Numbered from the stretch's first letter, positions 10,492 through 25,232 are shown. The stretch is 47,500 bases of DNA from Balamuthia mandrillaris (GCA_031835245.1 JAVKOQ010000363.1:1-47500); one strand, 5' to 3'. Numbers and translations: made by a program. Notes: a model not told the origin generated them from the letters alone.

Positions 10492-11360
10492 AGAGGGGGA
10501 GAGAGAACCTGTTTGCGCAAAAGGCCCAGTTCTCTGCCTTTCTTATCAGCAAACTCGCCCTTGAGCTTCTGCCTGACCTCGCTGAAGCAATAGCCAAGAG
10601 AGGAGACAGGGGCATGAGTGCAGCGCACAAACCGCACCGCATGGCTCTTGTCCATCGCCACCGGCTTCTCAAAGCCATGCACGATGCTGCTGCCCCCTTT
10701 CGTTTCGCTCTCTTCTCCTTCTTCTTTTGTTGTTGCAGCGGAAGAGGAAGAGGGAAAAGAGATAGGATGATAGTGGTAGCCACCGGAGCGATCCTCCCAG
10801 TCGGAGCTTTCCTGATTGAGCCGGTTCATGGCCGCCACGTACTCCTTGAGATAGGGCACAGCGGTGGCAGGGGCATACACCTCCATTTTGTTCTTTCGGT
10901 GCACGTACAGCGGCAACATCATCGAATGATCCACATCTTCGTGGGATAGGATGGATGATAAACGAAAATGAAGAAGGAACTCGCGAGACAAGGACAAATA
11001 CGTACGACAATGGGTGATGAAAACACGCTCTGGCTTGAGTTGAGAGTTGGGCACGCCGGCATCCAACAACCATTTGAGCTCCTTCACCCAAAACCCCTTT
11101 TTTTATTTTTTTGTTGGAGTTGCAAGCAAGGCAGAGAGGAAAGGGATGAATGGGGAAAGGGGTACGGTGGCTTCACCGGCGCGCGAGTAGCCAGAGACAG
11201 TGAGACCACTGCCTGGCAGTTGCATGCTTTTCCATTCCCTGTAGTCCTGCATGGCCCTTCAAGCTTCTTCTTCTTTGCTTGTTTCTGGGCCTTCTGAGTG
11301 GAGGCTTTAACATCAGATCAGCTTCACTGAATCTGCATCCATGCAGATGAGGACGTCCAT
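9869..11360 (-). CDS. RNase Z-like metallo-beta-lactamase-fold protein
   Basis: Main exons are about 11166-11273, 11006-11096, 10509-10936, 10192-10376 and 9869-10109. Removing the 11005-10937 intron creates THCHVDHS, the zinc-binding HxHxDH motif. Other signatures are GYSRAGEAT joined to GFWVKELKWLLDAG at the first junction, HAVRFVRCTHAPVSSLGY, FLGDTTEQVF (metal-binding Asp), then VECTFF, HMHW and PYVALLKDTTFILIHFS near the C-terminus. This matches short RNase Z-like proteins, which cleave tRNA 3' trailers; substrate here is by homology only. The tail is a serine run after IDPPR. The 5' end is unresolved: the GYSRAGEAT exon has no in-frame ATG. An ATG at 11360 plus a 55-base intron could supply one. 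Intron 3 contains (CT)n on the sense strand. Confidence 0.82.
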
Positions 11361-11482
11361 AGCCACAAGAGAGAGAGAGAGAGAGAGAGACGAACAGTTA
11401 GAGTTTCTTTTATTGTCGAGAAGAAAGCAAGGAGGGGGTGGGATGGAGGTGGAGACAAAGACGGTGTTTGTTTGTTTGTCCG
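11330..11482. other. Short gap: TSAUCER 3' end and RNase Z-like 5' end
   Basis: On the minus strand this holds the likely TSAUCER polyadenylation signal (AATAAA near 11410), a (CT)n run (11370-11390) and the proposed ATG of the next minus-strand gene at 11360. The two genes are tandem and almost touching. Confidence 0.45.
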
Positions 11483-13565
11483 CTAGAATACAACAGGAGG
11501 ACCGGCCACAGCAAAGAGTTGCATTTGGTGGAGCAGCTCTTCCGTTTCTTCGTTCAAGGATTGCAGCTCTGTGTCGCTCAAGTTCTTTACTCCCTTTGGA
11601 GAAACTTAACGTTAACCAGAGAACAGAGAGAATGAAGTTTTGAGCAGAAAGAGAAGAAGACAGGCAAAGAAAGCAGAGAAAAGAGCAAAAGAGAAGCGAA
11701 GAGAGAGAGAGAGAGAGAGAGACGAACCCCCTTGTCTTGAATGGTCTGCTTGACCTCAAAGGTACGTGAAAGAAGCTCCAGGGCAGGATGGACTAGGGAG
11801 GAGAGGCTGCCCTCTCTTCTGAGCACTTGCAGGAACTCAAAGATATGAAGGCGGAGCATGTCTTGAGATCTAAAGGCAATGGCGATGAGACCTTCCAAAC
11901 ATATCACTCGCGTCTGTTTAGAATAACGTGAGAAGAAAGAGCAAAAGGAGAAAGAGAGGAAAGAGATAGAACTTGAGAAAAGAGAGAGAGAGAGAGAGAG
12001 AGAGAAAGAAAGAAAGAAGGACCTCAAAAGGAGACATGATGGCAGCTTGTTCCAGTCTAGTAACGATGGCTTTCATAGGAGGAATCAAGTCCAAGAATTT
12101 AAAGTGGAGCAACCTTTCGGCCTCTTGTTTGGCGTCCTCATCCTCTTCATCACCTTTCTCTTGTACAGGCACAGAGAGGCCGTTCATGACGGAGGATTGT
12201 CTTGTGGTGACTCGTCGTTGCTTGGGGACCTTGTGGAAGCGAACCAAGGAGAAGCAATTTTCGGCCAAGAAAGCAAATACCCTTTTCTTAATCGTAGTAA
12301 TGACTTCACGCGAGTCGCAGCGTTGGTCACAATCCAGCACTTCAAAGATATTCTGGAAAGCAACATCACAATGGATCAGCTTGACTTTTGGACAAAAGTG
12401 GGCGATAGAGAAGAGGAGAGGAGAGAAGAGAAGAGAAGAGAAGAGAAGAGCAGAGCAGAGCAGAGCAGAGCAGAGCAGAGCAGAGCAGAGCAGAGCAGAG
12501 CAGAGCAGAGAGCAGAGCAGAGCAGAGCAGAGCAGAGCAGAGCAGAGCAGAGCAGAGCAGAGCAGAGCAGAGAAGAGCAGAGAAGAGAGAGAGAGAGCAG
12601 AGAAGAGAAGAGAAGAGAAGAGAAGAGAAGAGAAGAGAAGAGAAGAGAAGAGAAGAGACCGACGAAGAGACCGACGAAGAGAATGACGAAGAGAAGAGAA
12701 GAGAAGAGAAGCTAACCTCCAAAACAAGGCGATTGTACTGGATAGTGCTTATCTGTTCTTCCTCAGAGTCACTGTCATCGCTGTCAGCGTCGGTTGGCCT
12801 AGGGCTTACAGCGTCTACGGAGGCTGTTGGAGCATCACTAGCTGTGGGTGCCTTTGTCGTGTTAATTGGCTTTACCTTCTTCTCCTTCTTCTTTTTCTTG
12901 TCTTTCTTGCTACGATTGCTCTTTCCACTTTTGCCTGATTCTTTGCCTTCCATCTCTTTGACCTTGGAGCGTTCCCTTTCGATCTCCATCTCAATTTCCT
13001 TTATTTTCTCCCTCAGTTTCCTTGTCTCATGTTCCTTTGCCAATTCTTGGCGATATGTATCAGCGCCAACTTGCTTCAACGCGGTTTTGTCTTTGCTCAA
13101 AACGGTGCTCCAAATGGCGGTCATCACATCAGCATCTACCTTCTCTGGAAGGTATTGATACCAGTGATACACCATTTGTAGAGCAAACTCGGCAAACTCC
13201 TCGGTTGTTTCTGTGCGTTCTCTTATGCTCTCAAATAGTTCTAATACGTGATGACAAACAAGGTTTTAACAAACGTGATGGGAGTGAAAGGAAAATAGTA
13301 AACGGGGAGAGAATAGATGTACATCTACCTGAGAATAAGGCAGGAGTAAGAGCATTTCTTTTGAGCTCATTGAGTATGATGGACTGAAGACGGGTTGTCT
13401 TATGAGTGAGCGAGAGCCAGATGAGGGCTTTAATAGCTTGTAGCCTGATATAAATGTTCTTCTTTTTATCTAAAACTGACTGCAGCGACTCAATGAGGGG
13501 AAGAAGAGGATGGTCTTTCTCTTTATCAATAAATACTGCAGAGAAAACGAGTTAGGAGCAAAAAC

Positions 13566-13604
<39 letters not shown>

Positions 13605-15001
13605 CTTAATCACTTTTTTCATCACGTTGATGCTTTGTAAAAGCTCTGGCCAAAACAGCGGTGCATTTGGCCGCAGCATGAAGGAGTGGCAATGTGTTGG
13701 TTGGTTTGAGGGCATCCACCAAACGAGTAAGAATGGCAGAAATGGTGGATGCCGAGTTCTTCAACAGTAGCTCGTGTGCATACTTGGTAGGCAGAATTGA
13801 GCAAGTGACGAGGGTCTTCCATGGGCCTTGCGCCAAGCCAGCGATGGCCTCAAAGGCCACACGCTCGTTGGCATCCACAACTGCTTGACATAGTGCTTGA
13901 TAATAAACACGAGTGGTATTTTCATTGAGCCCTCTGCTGCGCGGAGAGGAGGAAGGGGGCGAGGTTGCACCGCCAGAAGACTGGAACGGCTCTCGTGGTA
14001 AAGAAGAAAGTAGGGCGGTAGAGGAAGAAAGCGGGGCAGAGGACGAGGCAAGCGTGGAAGGGTCCACACAACCACTCAAAACTGCCAACAACTTTACAAA
14101 GTAGATCCTCGCAAAAGTATCGGAGAGGTTGATTTGCGGAGTTTGTGGGGTGGCAAGGTGAGGCAGAAAGACCAACACATCACCGGCCACCATCGCTGGC
14201 TCCTCTAAAGCGTGCTCGTAGCACAGAGCAATAGCATGACGAGCGCCAGCCGGATCCTCACACGCCATTCCTTGCACAATCGACTGTTACCGTATCGTCC
14301 AAAACCAAAATAGAGTGAATACGGGCTCACAAAAGGAGCCATGAAAGTAGAAAATGGTGAAATACGCACGGAAAACCATTCTTTGTTCTTTGGGTACCGA
14401 ATGCGGCATGTGCTAAAAGCGGCGTATTCCAACAACGGCTTATCCAGATTTAAATCGTTCTTTCTCCGCAGCGTCCGTTTTGCTGCTTGCTGTTCATAAA
14501 CAAGTCCGATAACGTATTAGTTCAAAAAATGAGAGAGGCAGAGCGGAGAGAACACGTAGTGAAAGATAGAGCAAAAACCTTATTGAATGCATCATCCACA
14601 ACACCAACTTGCTTAAGAATGTCAGAAACAGCTGTCGCCAACGGAGCTGAACACAGAAAGTAATGTGGTTGTCAAAAGGAGAAACATCGTAGGGAAGAAT
14701 AAGAGCAAATAATGAATAGGTACAAGTGGCTTGAAGTTCATCAGGAGGGGACAACACAGCCCATGTACGCATGCTGAGCATGCGTCTGGCAAAAGTAGCA
14801 TGCGTTAGCTCAGCACCCATCACTAGTTTTTGTATAAGTAATGTGTAATTGTAACGAAAGAAAATAGCAACTGAGAAGAATCCAAGGAGACAATACCTTC
14901 GAACAGTTGCTGTTGTGAGATAAGCAATGAAACAGAAGATGTAAAATGTTAGTGACAACCACAAAGAGAAGCGAGAAGAGAGAAGAGAGAAGAGAGAAGC
15001 G

Positions 15002-15042
<41 letters not shown>

Positions 15043-15516
15043 GAACAGACAAAAAGAAGAGAACAGAGCAGGAAAGGAGGAAGAAACAGAGAAAGAGAGA
15101 AATAAACCGTCGTCGCGGCGTCATTTTTGGAGAGTTGGGAAAACCGTTGCAAAAAGTAATAGACGGTTCTCAAGATCTTTCGGTCGTCGTACATCGTCAG
15201 AACTATTTTTTTCCGAAGAGAACGTTTAAGAAAAAAACAATTCTTTTTGAACAAAGATGAAAATCAAATGGTTAGTACCTTGTAGCAACGGTGCAAGCAG
15301 GTCGGAGGAGAGGTGGTAGTAGGAGAGCGAGCGCAAAGTTTCCAGCATTTTGGCGTTCGATTTCTTGTTCTTCTTGACCAGCTCTATCAACGTCTTTTCC
15401 AGCTCCTTGTAGTTTGTGCCCTGCTTGGATTGCAAGTAGTGGTTGTGGCAGTTGCTCTCCACCAGCACCGAAGAAGGAGCGCCTGGGCCTGCGCCATTGC
15501 TTCCGCCGCTCGCCAT
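11483..15516 (-). CDS. TSAUCER: TSET/TPLATE adaptor complex large subunit (TSAUCER/TASH3)
   Basis: Twelve phase-consistent exons: 15279-15516, 15108-15202, 14897-14909, 14724-14822, 14579-14646, 14370-14489, 13614-14283, 13329-13535, 12717-13240, 12023-12379, 11728-11913 and 11483-11593; about 895 residues. Segments match plant TASH3 as I remember it: TNYKELEKTLIELV, DDRKILRTVYYFLQRFSQLS, CEDPAGARHAI, IRLQAIKALIWL, LPEKVDADVMTAIW, LIAIAFRSQDMLRLHIFEFL. TSET is an ancient adaptor-like coat complex acting at the plasma membrane in endocytosis, related to AP and COPI and lost from animals and fungi. The protein is HEAT-like helical with a Lys-rich and acidic linker (exon 9) and a short C-terminus without the SH3 domain of plant TASH3. 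An AATAAA lies just past the stop on the sense strand (near 11410). Other TSET subunits are not in the window. Confidence 0.85.
12412..12716. repeat. Pentanucleotide array (GAGCA / GAGAA) in TSAUCER intron 9
   Basis: About 300 bases of AGAGC and AGAGA units, with GAGCA copies in the centre and GAGAA copies at both ends, then a short GACGAAGA variant near 12656-12690. It occupies nearly the whole intron between exons 9 and 10, with its pyrimidine strand on the sense strand. Confidence 0.9.
13568..13604. repeat. (GA)n dinucleotide repeat in TSAUCER intron 7
   Basis: An uninterrupted GA run, read as (CT)n in the minus-strand transcript, between the donor at 13613 and the acceptor at 13536. Confidence 0.85.
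15006..15039. repeat. (GA)n repeat in TSAUCER intron 2
   Basis: A perfect GA run flanked by AGAGAAG units, (CT)n on the sense strand, upstream of the acceptor of the 13-base micro-exon. Confidence 0.85.
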
Positions 15517-15862
15517 TATTTCAAATCGAATCTCGTTTTTTTTTTCAGCAGTAGTTGTTGCAATAATCCTTATTTTTTTACAAAAAAATGTTGTTTTAGT
15601 ACAAGAGTACCCCACAAATAATAATGAGGAAGCGGAAGCAGAACAAGAACAAGAACAAGAACAAGAACAAGAAGGCAGCAAAAGGGAAGCCTTTTCCCTT
15701 CGTCAACCGCACCTTCTTTCTTTCTTTCTTTGTGTTTATTATTTGTCGACAACAAAGCACCAACGACACGAGAGAGCGGACGGGATCGTGCGCCCTGCTG
15801 CTGAATCTCTGGGCCTACTCAGGCTTTTTTTTTAACCTGTGTGAGGAAGAAAGAGAGAGAGA

Positions 15863-15908
<46 letters not shown>

Positions 15909-16086
15909 GCAAAGTAAAAAAAACATCATCTATTCCACACAGTAAAAACATCAACTAGAATACTGCAGATGAAAAAAAAGAAAATCTAGAGGATCACCAA
16001 ATGCTCATTCCCACACAACAAGGGAGAAAGGAAAGCTAAGAGGAAGGTGATGAAAGCTTGAAAAGAAGGGTTGTCTTTGTTTTTGT
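15517..16086. other. Gap between TSAUCER start and the membrane protein stop
   Basis: No gene is seen. It is the TSAUCER promoter side and the 3' flank of the minus-strand membrane protein. It holds an (AACAAG)n hexamer run (about 15640-15675), a perfect TTGTCGACAA palindrome (15743-15752) and a (GA)n run (15856-15903). Open frames here come from the repeats. Confidence 0.5.
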
Positions 16087-17298
16087 CTAGGCAACAGTGG
16101 CGTTGGGGTGAGAGTAAGGATAGCCGAGGAAGATGGGGGATTCGGGGTTGGAAGGAAGGTAAGGGACCCAGCTCTCGGGAACGTGAGCCGAGACGTCGAA
16201 TCGCCAGGCGAAGAACAGGATGAGCATGAGCATCTGCCAGATGTGCCAGGCCTTGTACTTGGGAGGGAGGTAGTTCAGCAGCATGCCGGCGTAGGTGAGG
16301 GCGGCGATGTGCCAGTTGGCAATGAAGACGGAGCGCAGGTGCCAGAAGAAGTAAGCCATGACGATGTAGGAGCCCTCGTAGAGGATGGTGGCCGTCCTGG
16401 CGCTGATGTAGCCCTTGAACTTGAGGGTGTGGAGGAATAGGGAGATGGTGGCCGCGTAACCTCCAGTGATGAGGACGCCGTACATGACGGCCTGCTCCTC
16501 CGGGGTCACTCGATCCATGAAGCGCACGTAGTTAAAGAGGAAACCGATGGTGTGCTTGGCCCACATGTAGAACATCTTGACGATATAGGAGGAGACGGTG
16601 AAGAAGAACCGGTTCTTGTCGGACTTGTTCTTGGCGCTGTTCTTGAGCGCATTACGAATGCTGGTCTTGGGCCAGAAGGTCCGCATGTAGTAAGGCAGGA
16701 AAACAAAGGCTACTTCCAGCACGATGCTGTCCCTAATGAAGGGCGTGAAGGTGTCGCAGTAGTACAGCCATTGGTAGAGCAGCAAGAGCTCAAAGAAGGA
16801 GTTCTCCACGATGAAGAAGTAGGACATGGGGGTCTTGTCAGAGAAGGCGACGTAGCCGGGGTCGTCGCTCTTGGGTAGGAAGGTGAAGGTGAGCATGGCA
16901 GAGACGGCCTGGAGGAGGCCTGTCAGGGGCAGGGACCACACTAGGGGCGAGCTAATGAAGAGTGGATAGTTGAAGGTGTAGAGCAGGCAGGCCAGGGCGA
17001 ATTGGGTGAGGTACAACAGACCTCCTAACCTGTGCACCATGAATTTCTTCTGGAAGAACAGGCGAAAGAACCAGTGCTGGGTGTTGGCTGGCTTCTTCCA
17101 TGTTTTGGTGGCGGCATACGAAGGGGACACTGGCTCAGTCTGTTGTGGCTGTGGTTGTTTTGTTTTGGTTTCAGAGGAGAGCTTGAGGCCACCAGCCACC
17201 GGCCGAAGCTTCAGGGAAGAAGGATGAAAGGCAGCCTCTGGGGTGGGCACCACTGTCGTGGCCTCCTCAGTGACGGTTGTGGTTTTGAAACCTGTCAT
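16087..17298 (-). CDS. Multi-pass membrane protein, function unknown
   Basis: A single intronless frame of 403 codons from the ATG at 17298 to TAG. The first 75 residues are polar, rich in Thr, Pro and Lys. From about residue 80 (FFRLFFQKKFMVHRLGG) there follow roughly seven to nine hydrophobic segments rich in Phe, Tyr and Leu, such as LTQFALACLLYTF, PLTGLLQAVSAMLTFTFL, VLITGGYAATISLFL and WQMLMLILFFAW. I do not recognise the family; there is no obvious catalytic or transport motif. Codon use is more GC-rich and even than in its neighbours, with no introns, which often marks a strongly expressed gene. The TTG/GTG-extended frame upstream of the ATG was not used. Confidence 0.75.
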   Translation of the reverse strand: MTGFKTTTVTEEATTVVPTPEAAFHPSSLKLRPVAGGLKLSSETKTKQPQPQQTEPVSPSYAATKTWKKPANTQHWFFRLFFQKKFMVHRLGGLLYLTQFALACLLYTFNYPLFISSPLVWSLPLTGLLQAVSAMLTFTFLPKSDDPGYVAFSDKTPMSYFFIVENSFFELLLLYQWLYYCDTFTPFIRDSIVLEVAFVFLPYYMRTFWPKTSIRNALKNSAKNKSDKNRFFFTVSSYIVKMFYMWAKHTIGFLFNYVRFMDRVTPEEQAVMYGVLITGGYAATISLFLHTLKFKGYISARTATILYEGSYIVMAYFFWHLRSVFIANWHIAALTYAGMLLNYLPPKYKAWHIWQMLMLILFFAWRFDVSAHVPESWVPYLPSNPESPIFLGYPYSHPNATVA

Positions 17299-18175
17299 TG
17301 TTGTCGTTATGGTGCACAAGCAAAGAAAGGTGTTTGTTCAGACCTGTGAAAATACAGATGGGAAGGGGGGGTTCCTCTTTGTTCTTCAGGTAAGTTTGTG
17401 TGGTGTTTTCGGTGTATGAAAAGAAAATATATTAGCCATTGTTTTAATACAACGAATTGTTGCCTATTTCCAGACACAGAAAAAAGAAAGAAGGCAGGGA
17501 AAGGGAGCGTGAAAAGTAATACCTTTCAATGCAGGGCAGAGAGACACAAGCACCACCAGCACAAAGTCCGAGGCTGGGCGAGCTATGGACGATAGTGAAA
17601 AAGCGAAAGTGAAAAAGCTTGTGTCTGGTCTTCCAAAAAGAAAAAAAAAACCTTTCCCTAGGTCAGGAGGCCTATTCGCAAGAATACGACCCAATACCTA
17701 GGAGCTATCCCTTTGTGTGGTGTAACTTTGGCGGGCTGGCGTACTATTGGCAAAACGCCATTCCGCCTGTAAAGCCGTGCCTTCCTTTACAGTCCAATAC
17801 GACCGAGATTATTACCTTATCAGGTGGGTGTTTTCGCCAACGTACTGCGCCCAAATGTTGCGCGGCGTTAGTTTGCTTGATCGGACATCGTCCACCATTA
17901 CACCTGACACGTCTCCACGCAATAAAAATGGTGAACGAAAAAAAGTGCCAACCGCGTAGCGCCGAATGCGGCCGCAGCGAGACAGCACAGCATCGGCATT
18001 ATTTAATCTATTAGGATGTGACACCGGATTATATCCTAATGCGGAATTTATCCTAAATTCGTATTAAATGGTGATGTCAGCTTGTAATTTTGAATGTCTC
18101 CGGTTCGAACCCCATGGGTAGCATTTGAATTTTTAATCGTTAAAAAAAAGAAGAAAGAAGAGACAGAAGAAAAAC
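17299..18175. other. Gap upstream of the membrane protein and the PLA2
   Basis: No gene is convincing. This should hold both promoters, since the flanking genes diverge. Features: a short hairpin, ATTAGGAT...ATCCTAAT (about 18010-18040), followed by another ATCCTAAAT, and a tRNA B-box-like GGTTCGAACCC (18102-18112) with no complete cloverleaf around it. Confidence 0.4.
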
Positions 18176-18649
18176 ATGACCGAACTTGCCTCTCGGGCGT
18201 CATCGATGCTCTGCCTTCCCGTTTGTTTGTTTTTGTTGTTTTTGTTGGTGCCCACCACCAAAGGCTTTCTTCCCGGTCTCGGTGGCGGAAAAAGCACTTG
18301 CCCGTTCCACTGCGCAGTCGGCACCTCGAAGCAAGCCAACCCCAACCACACCCCCACCACCAACGGCTGCGGACCGTCAGGCCTCTCCGTTGCCACCAAA
18401 GACTTTGACTTCGGACCATGCTGCGACGCCCATGACCTCTGCTACGACACCTGCGGCAAGACCAAGGAGCAATGCGACGAGGGCTTTCAAGAGTGCATGA
18501 ACACGTTGTGCGCGTCGAGCTATGGACAAAACCAGGGCTGCAAAGCTGCGGGCAGTCTCTTTTACATGGGCGCGTTGTTGATGGGTTGCGAGTCCTACAA
18601 AACCTCCCAAAAGAATGCTTGCCTTTGTGTTCCCAAAGACGAGCTGTAG
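18176..18649 (+). CDS. Group XII-like secretory phospholipase A2 ending in KDEL
   Basis: Intronless, 157 residues. A signal peptide (MLCLPVCLFLLFLLVPTTKG) covers about residues 11-30. The mature part has the calcium-loop region (NGCGPSG) and the PLA2 active-site helix CCDAHDLCYDTC, with the catalytic His followed by the conserved Asp; KEQCDEGFQECM follows. Cysteine spacing fits group XII (PLA2G12) rather than the pancreatic or venom groups. The enzyme would release fatty acid from the sn-2 position of phospholipids using Ca2+. The last four residues are KDEL, a perfect ER-retrieval signal, so the product probably stays in the ER lumen; that follows from the signal alone. Its stop lies 68 bases from the convergent RAE1 stop, with AATTAAA nearby. 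Confidence 0.88.
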   Translation: MTELASRASSMLCLPVCLFLLFLLVPTTKGFLPGLGGGKSTCPFHCAVGTSKQANPNHTPTTNGCGPSGLSVATKDFDFGPCCDAHDLCYDTCGKTKEQCDEGFQECMNTLCASSYGQNQGCKAAGSLFYMGALLMGCESYKTSQKNACLCVPKDEL

Positions 18650-18717
18650 TTTTTGGTTTCTTTGTTTTTGTTATTGTGGTCTTTCTGAATAATTAAACAA
18701 TGTTGGCGAATGACTGT

Positions 18718-20259
18718 TTAACGTTTCTTCCTGCCACCTCGGTTCTTGATTTCCTGGTCGTTTGTTGGATGGATCAGGATGGTGTTCTTCGCATGTGGAT
18801 TGTGATGTTCGGAGCCCTTAACATCGTTCGGTTAGGAAATGAGAAGAAAGAAGAAAGAAACGAGGAAAGGGGCAGAGCGACGAAAAAAAAAAATGTATAA
18901 AGAACAAGGAGAAAGAAAGGAGAAAGAAGAACAAGAGCCAACAAAAGAAAAGAGAACCAAAAAAAAAAAAACAAACCTTGCTCCAGTCGTAGCTAACCGC
19001 GTAGGCATAGAGGGCACCGTCTCGGTTGAACACGCCGCAAGGGATGGGCAAGGAGCAACGGTTAAAGTACTTGAGTCGTTGTTTGCTGTCCTTGTCCCAA
19101 AAGTTGAACATTCCGTCGGAGCCAGAGGTTGCAAATGTGCCGTATATAGGATGGAAGGAGATGCTATTCACGGCGTAGATGTTGCTGCCGTCTCTGTGGC
19201 ACTTAAACGCAAAGTTTTTCCTGAACGAGAGGAAACATATGCAGGTGAGAATGAAAGCAATAGGTTGCGGTATGAGAAAAGGAGCATGTACATGTTATCT
19301 TTGTCTTCAACGTGGTGGATGGCAACTCTGCCTTCGATCGAGCCGAGGGCGAAGCCCGTCTTATCGGGGAAGCACGCGATACACCTGCTTTGGTATTTAA
19401 GAGGAGATTGGAAGCGCTGCATTTCCAATCCAGTCCGTTAGTTGTTGCAACAAACCTAAAACAAAAGGCAACAAGCAAAAGTAACGCAAAAAGCAAACAA
19501 CGGCATAGCATACCTTGTACTCCACTTGAGGTTTGCGAAGGTCATAGATGAGGACGTGGCGTTCAGCAGTGGCAACAACAGCGAGGGGATAGAGAATGTC
19601 CATGCAATACATTCGCTCCGGCAGTTGTGTAACGAGAGCGGGACCCTGTTGCCTGCCATCCCAGTACCGCATGGTCTTGTCCCAGCTGCCTGTACAAAGG
19701 GCTGACATCTCGTCCACATAGGCTATGGTTTTGATCGGCGCATCATGCTAATAATGAGCGGCAACAAAGAAAGAGGTTCTTTGCATGAGCATAAAGGAAA
19801 GAAAATGGGACAAGAAGAGAAAGGAGAGAGAGAAAGAAGAGAGTGCGGATCCATACTTGTGCGCATTGAGTCGGTACACCAGTAGCCAGAGGCCAGCACT
19901 TGGCTTTGTTATCGCAACCAGCTGAAAAGATCTGTGTTCCGTCCTGTATTGAGCAGCATACAAAGAGGACACGAGAGAGAGCAAAGGAAGGTCATATATA
20001 GGAATCGTTAATTTGAGAGAGGGTCACGTACTCCGCTCCAAGTGGCACAGAGAACAGGGCCGTCATGGTTGATGGAAGCCTTGGGCACAACCTGGCCGGA
20101 CTGTTGCACCTCCCAACAACGCACCTGGTTGTCCCAGGAGCCGGCCACCAGATAATTCGCTTTGGGGCTCCAGGCCAAGCACGACACGCTGTCGTTGGGC
20201 GCCGAGGGCACTTCGACGTCTTTGCTGTCCGCCTTGGAGTTTACCTGCTGTCCGAGCAT
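18718..20259 (-). CDS. RAE1: mRNA export factor RAE1 (WD40)
   Basis: Six exons: 20032-20259, 19857-19943, 19514-19747, 19292-19416, 18977-19220 and 18718-18816, about 338 residues. Diagnostic segments are [119 protein letters not shown] and [13 protein letters not shown]1/Gle2 is a seven-bladed propeller bound to the nucleoporin NUP98 at the nuclear pore, acting in mRNA export and spindle assembly. The start at 20259 gives a shorter N-terminus than the animal protein; an upstream exon is possible. The C-terminus ends in basic residues (GGRKKR). It is divergent from the LCAT-PH gene. Confidence 0.93.
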
Positions 20260-20767
20260 GTTTGGCCAGGAGAAGTGTGTGCAATACGAAACGAGAGAAA
20301 AGAGGAAAGAGAACAGAAAAGAAGAAGAAGAAGTTTGGCGACAATTACAATGTAAAAAAAGCTCAGAGCTGCTGCTTCTTCTTCGCACACCCTTTTTTTT
20401 TTGTTTCTTTCTCTTATTTTCTTCCAAGAAGAATCTTTGGTTTGGCCCCTCGTAAAATATTACGAGGAGCCATGCGCAAACCACTTGTCGACAGATTTGG
20501 TGTAAAGAACTCTTTTAATGACCCCTCGTAATGAAAACACCAAAAAGGACAATTTACCCGTAAAAGAACCGTAAACCCAAATCGAGCTCAAGTGGTGGTC
20601 AACAAGATGAGCCGAAAAAGAGAAAATAAGATTTTCGTGACTCGTGCCGCCACTTGCTATAACTATCGTGGCTCTAAAATTTGTTTTGCTGTTTCTTTCT
20701 GCTTTCTTCGCGTTCTTCTGCTGGGGAGGCAAAAAAGAAAGACGCACACGCGTACCACAAAGTCATC
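20260..20767. promoter_or_regulatory. Divergent promoter region of RAE1 and the LCAT-PH gene
   Basis: About 500 bases without a gene. It contains an inverted pair CCTCGTAA/TTACGAGG around a 4-base spacer (about 20447-20466), a further direct copy CCCCTCGTAA near 20521, and CTTGTCGACAG near 20484. Poly-T runs lie at about 20392-20401. Confidence 0.45.
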
Positions 20768-25192
<4,425 letters not shown>

Positions 25193-25232
25193 TTGACATG
25201 TAATGTATTCTTTAATGAGACTTATACAACAA

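Noticed and set aside
11597-12027. Hydrophobic Ser/Leu/Phe-rich frames
   Set aside because: They are translations of (CT)n intron repeats joined to real exons of TSAUCER.
14494-14964. A single minus-strand membrane-like frame across 14494-14964
   Set aside because: It reads through two introns of TSAUCER in the wrong frame; the short exons in phase match the known protein family.
15624-15917. Basic Lys/Asn-rich open frame on the plus strand
   Set aside because: It derives from an (AACAAG)n repeat and a (GA)n run in intergenic DNA.
18085-18125. tRNA gene suggested by GGTTCGAACCC
   Set aside because: The T-arm stem does not pair and no acceptor or anticodon arms can be drawn.
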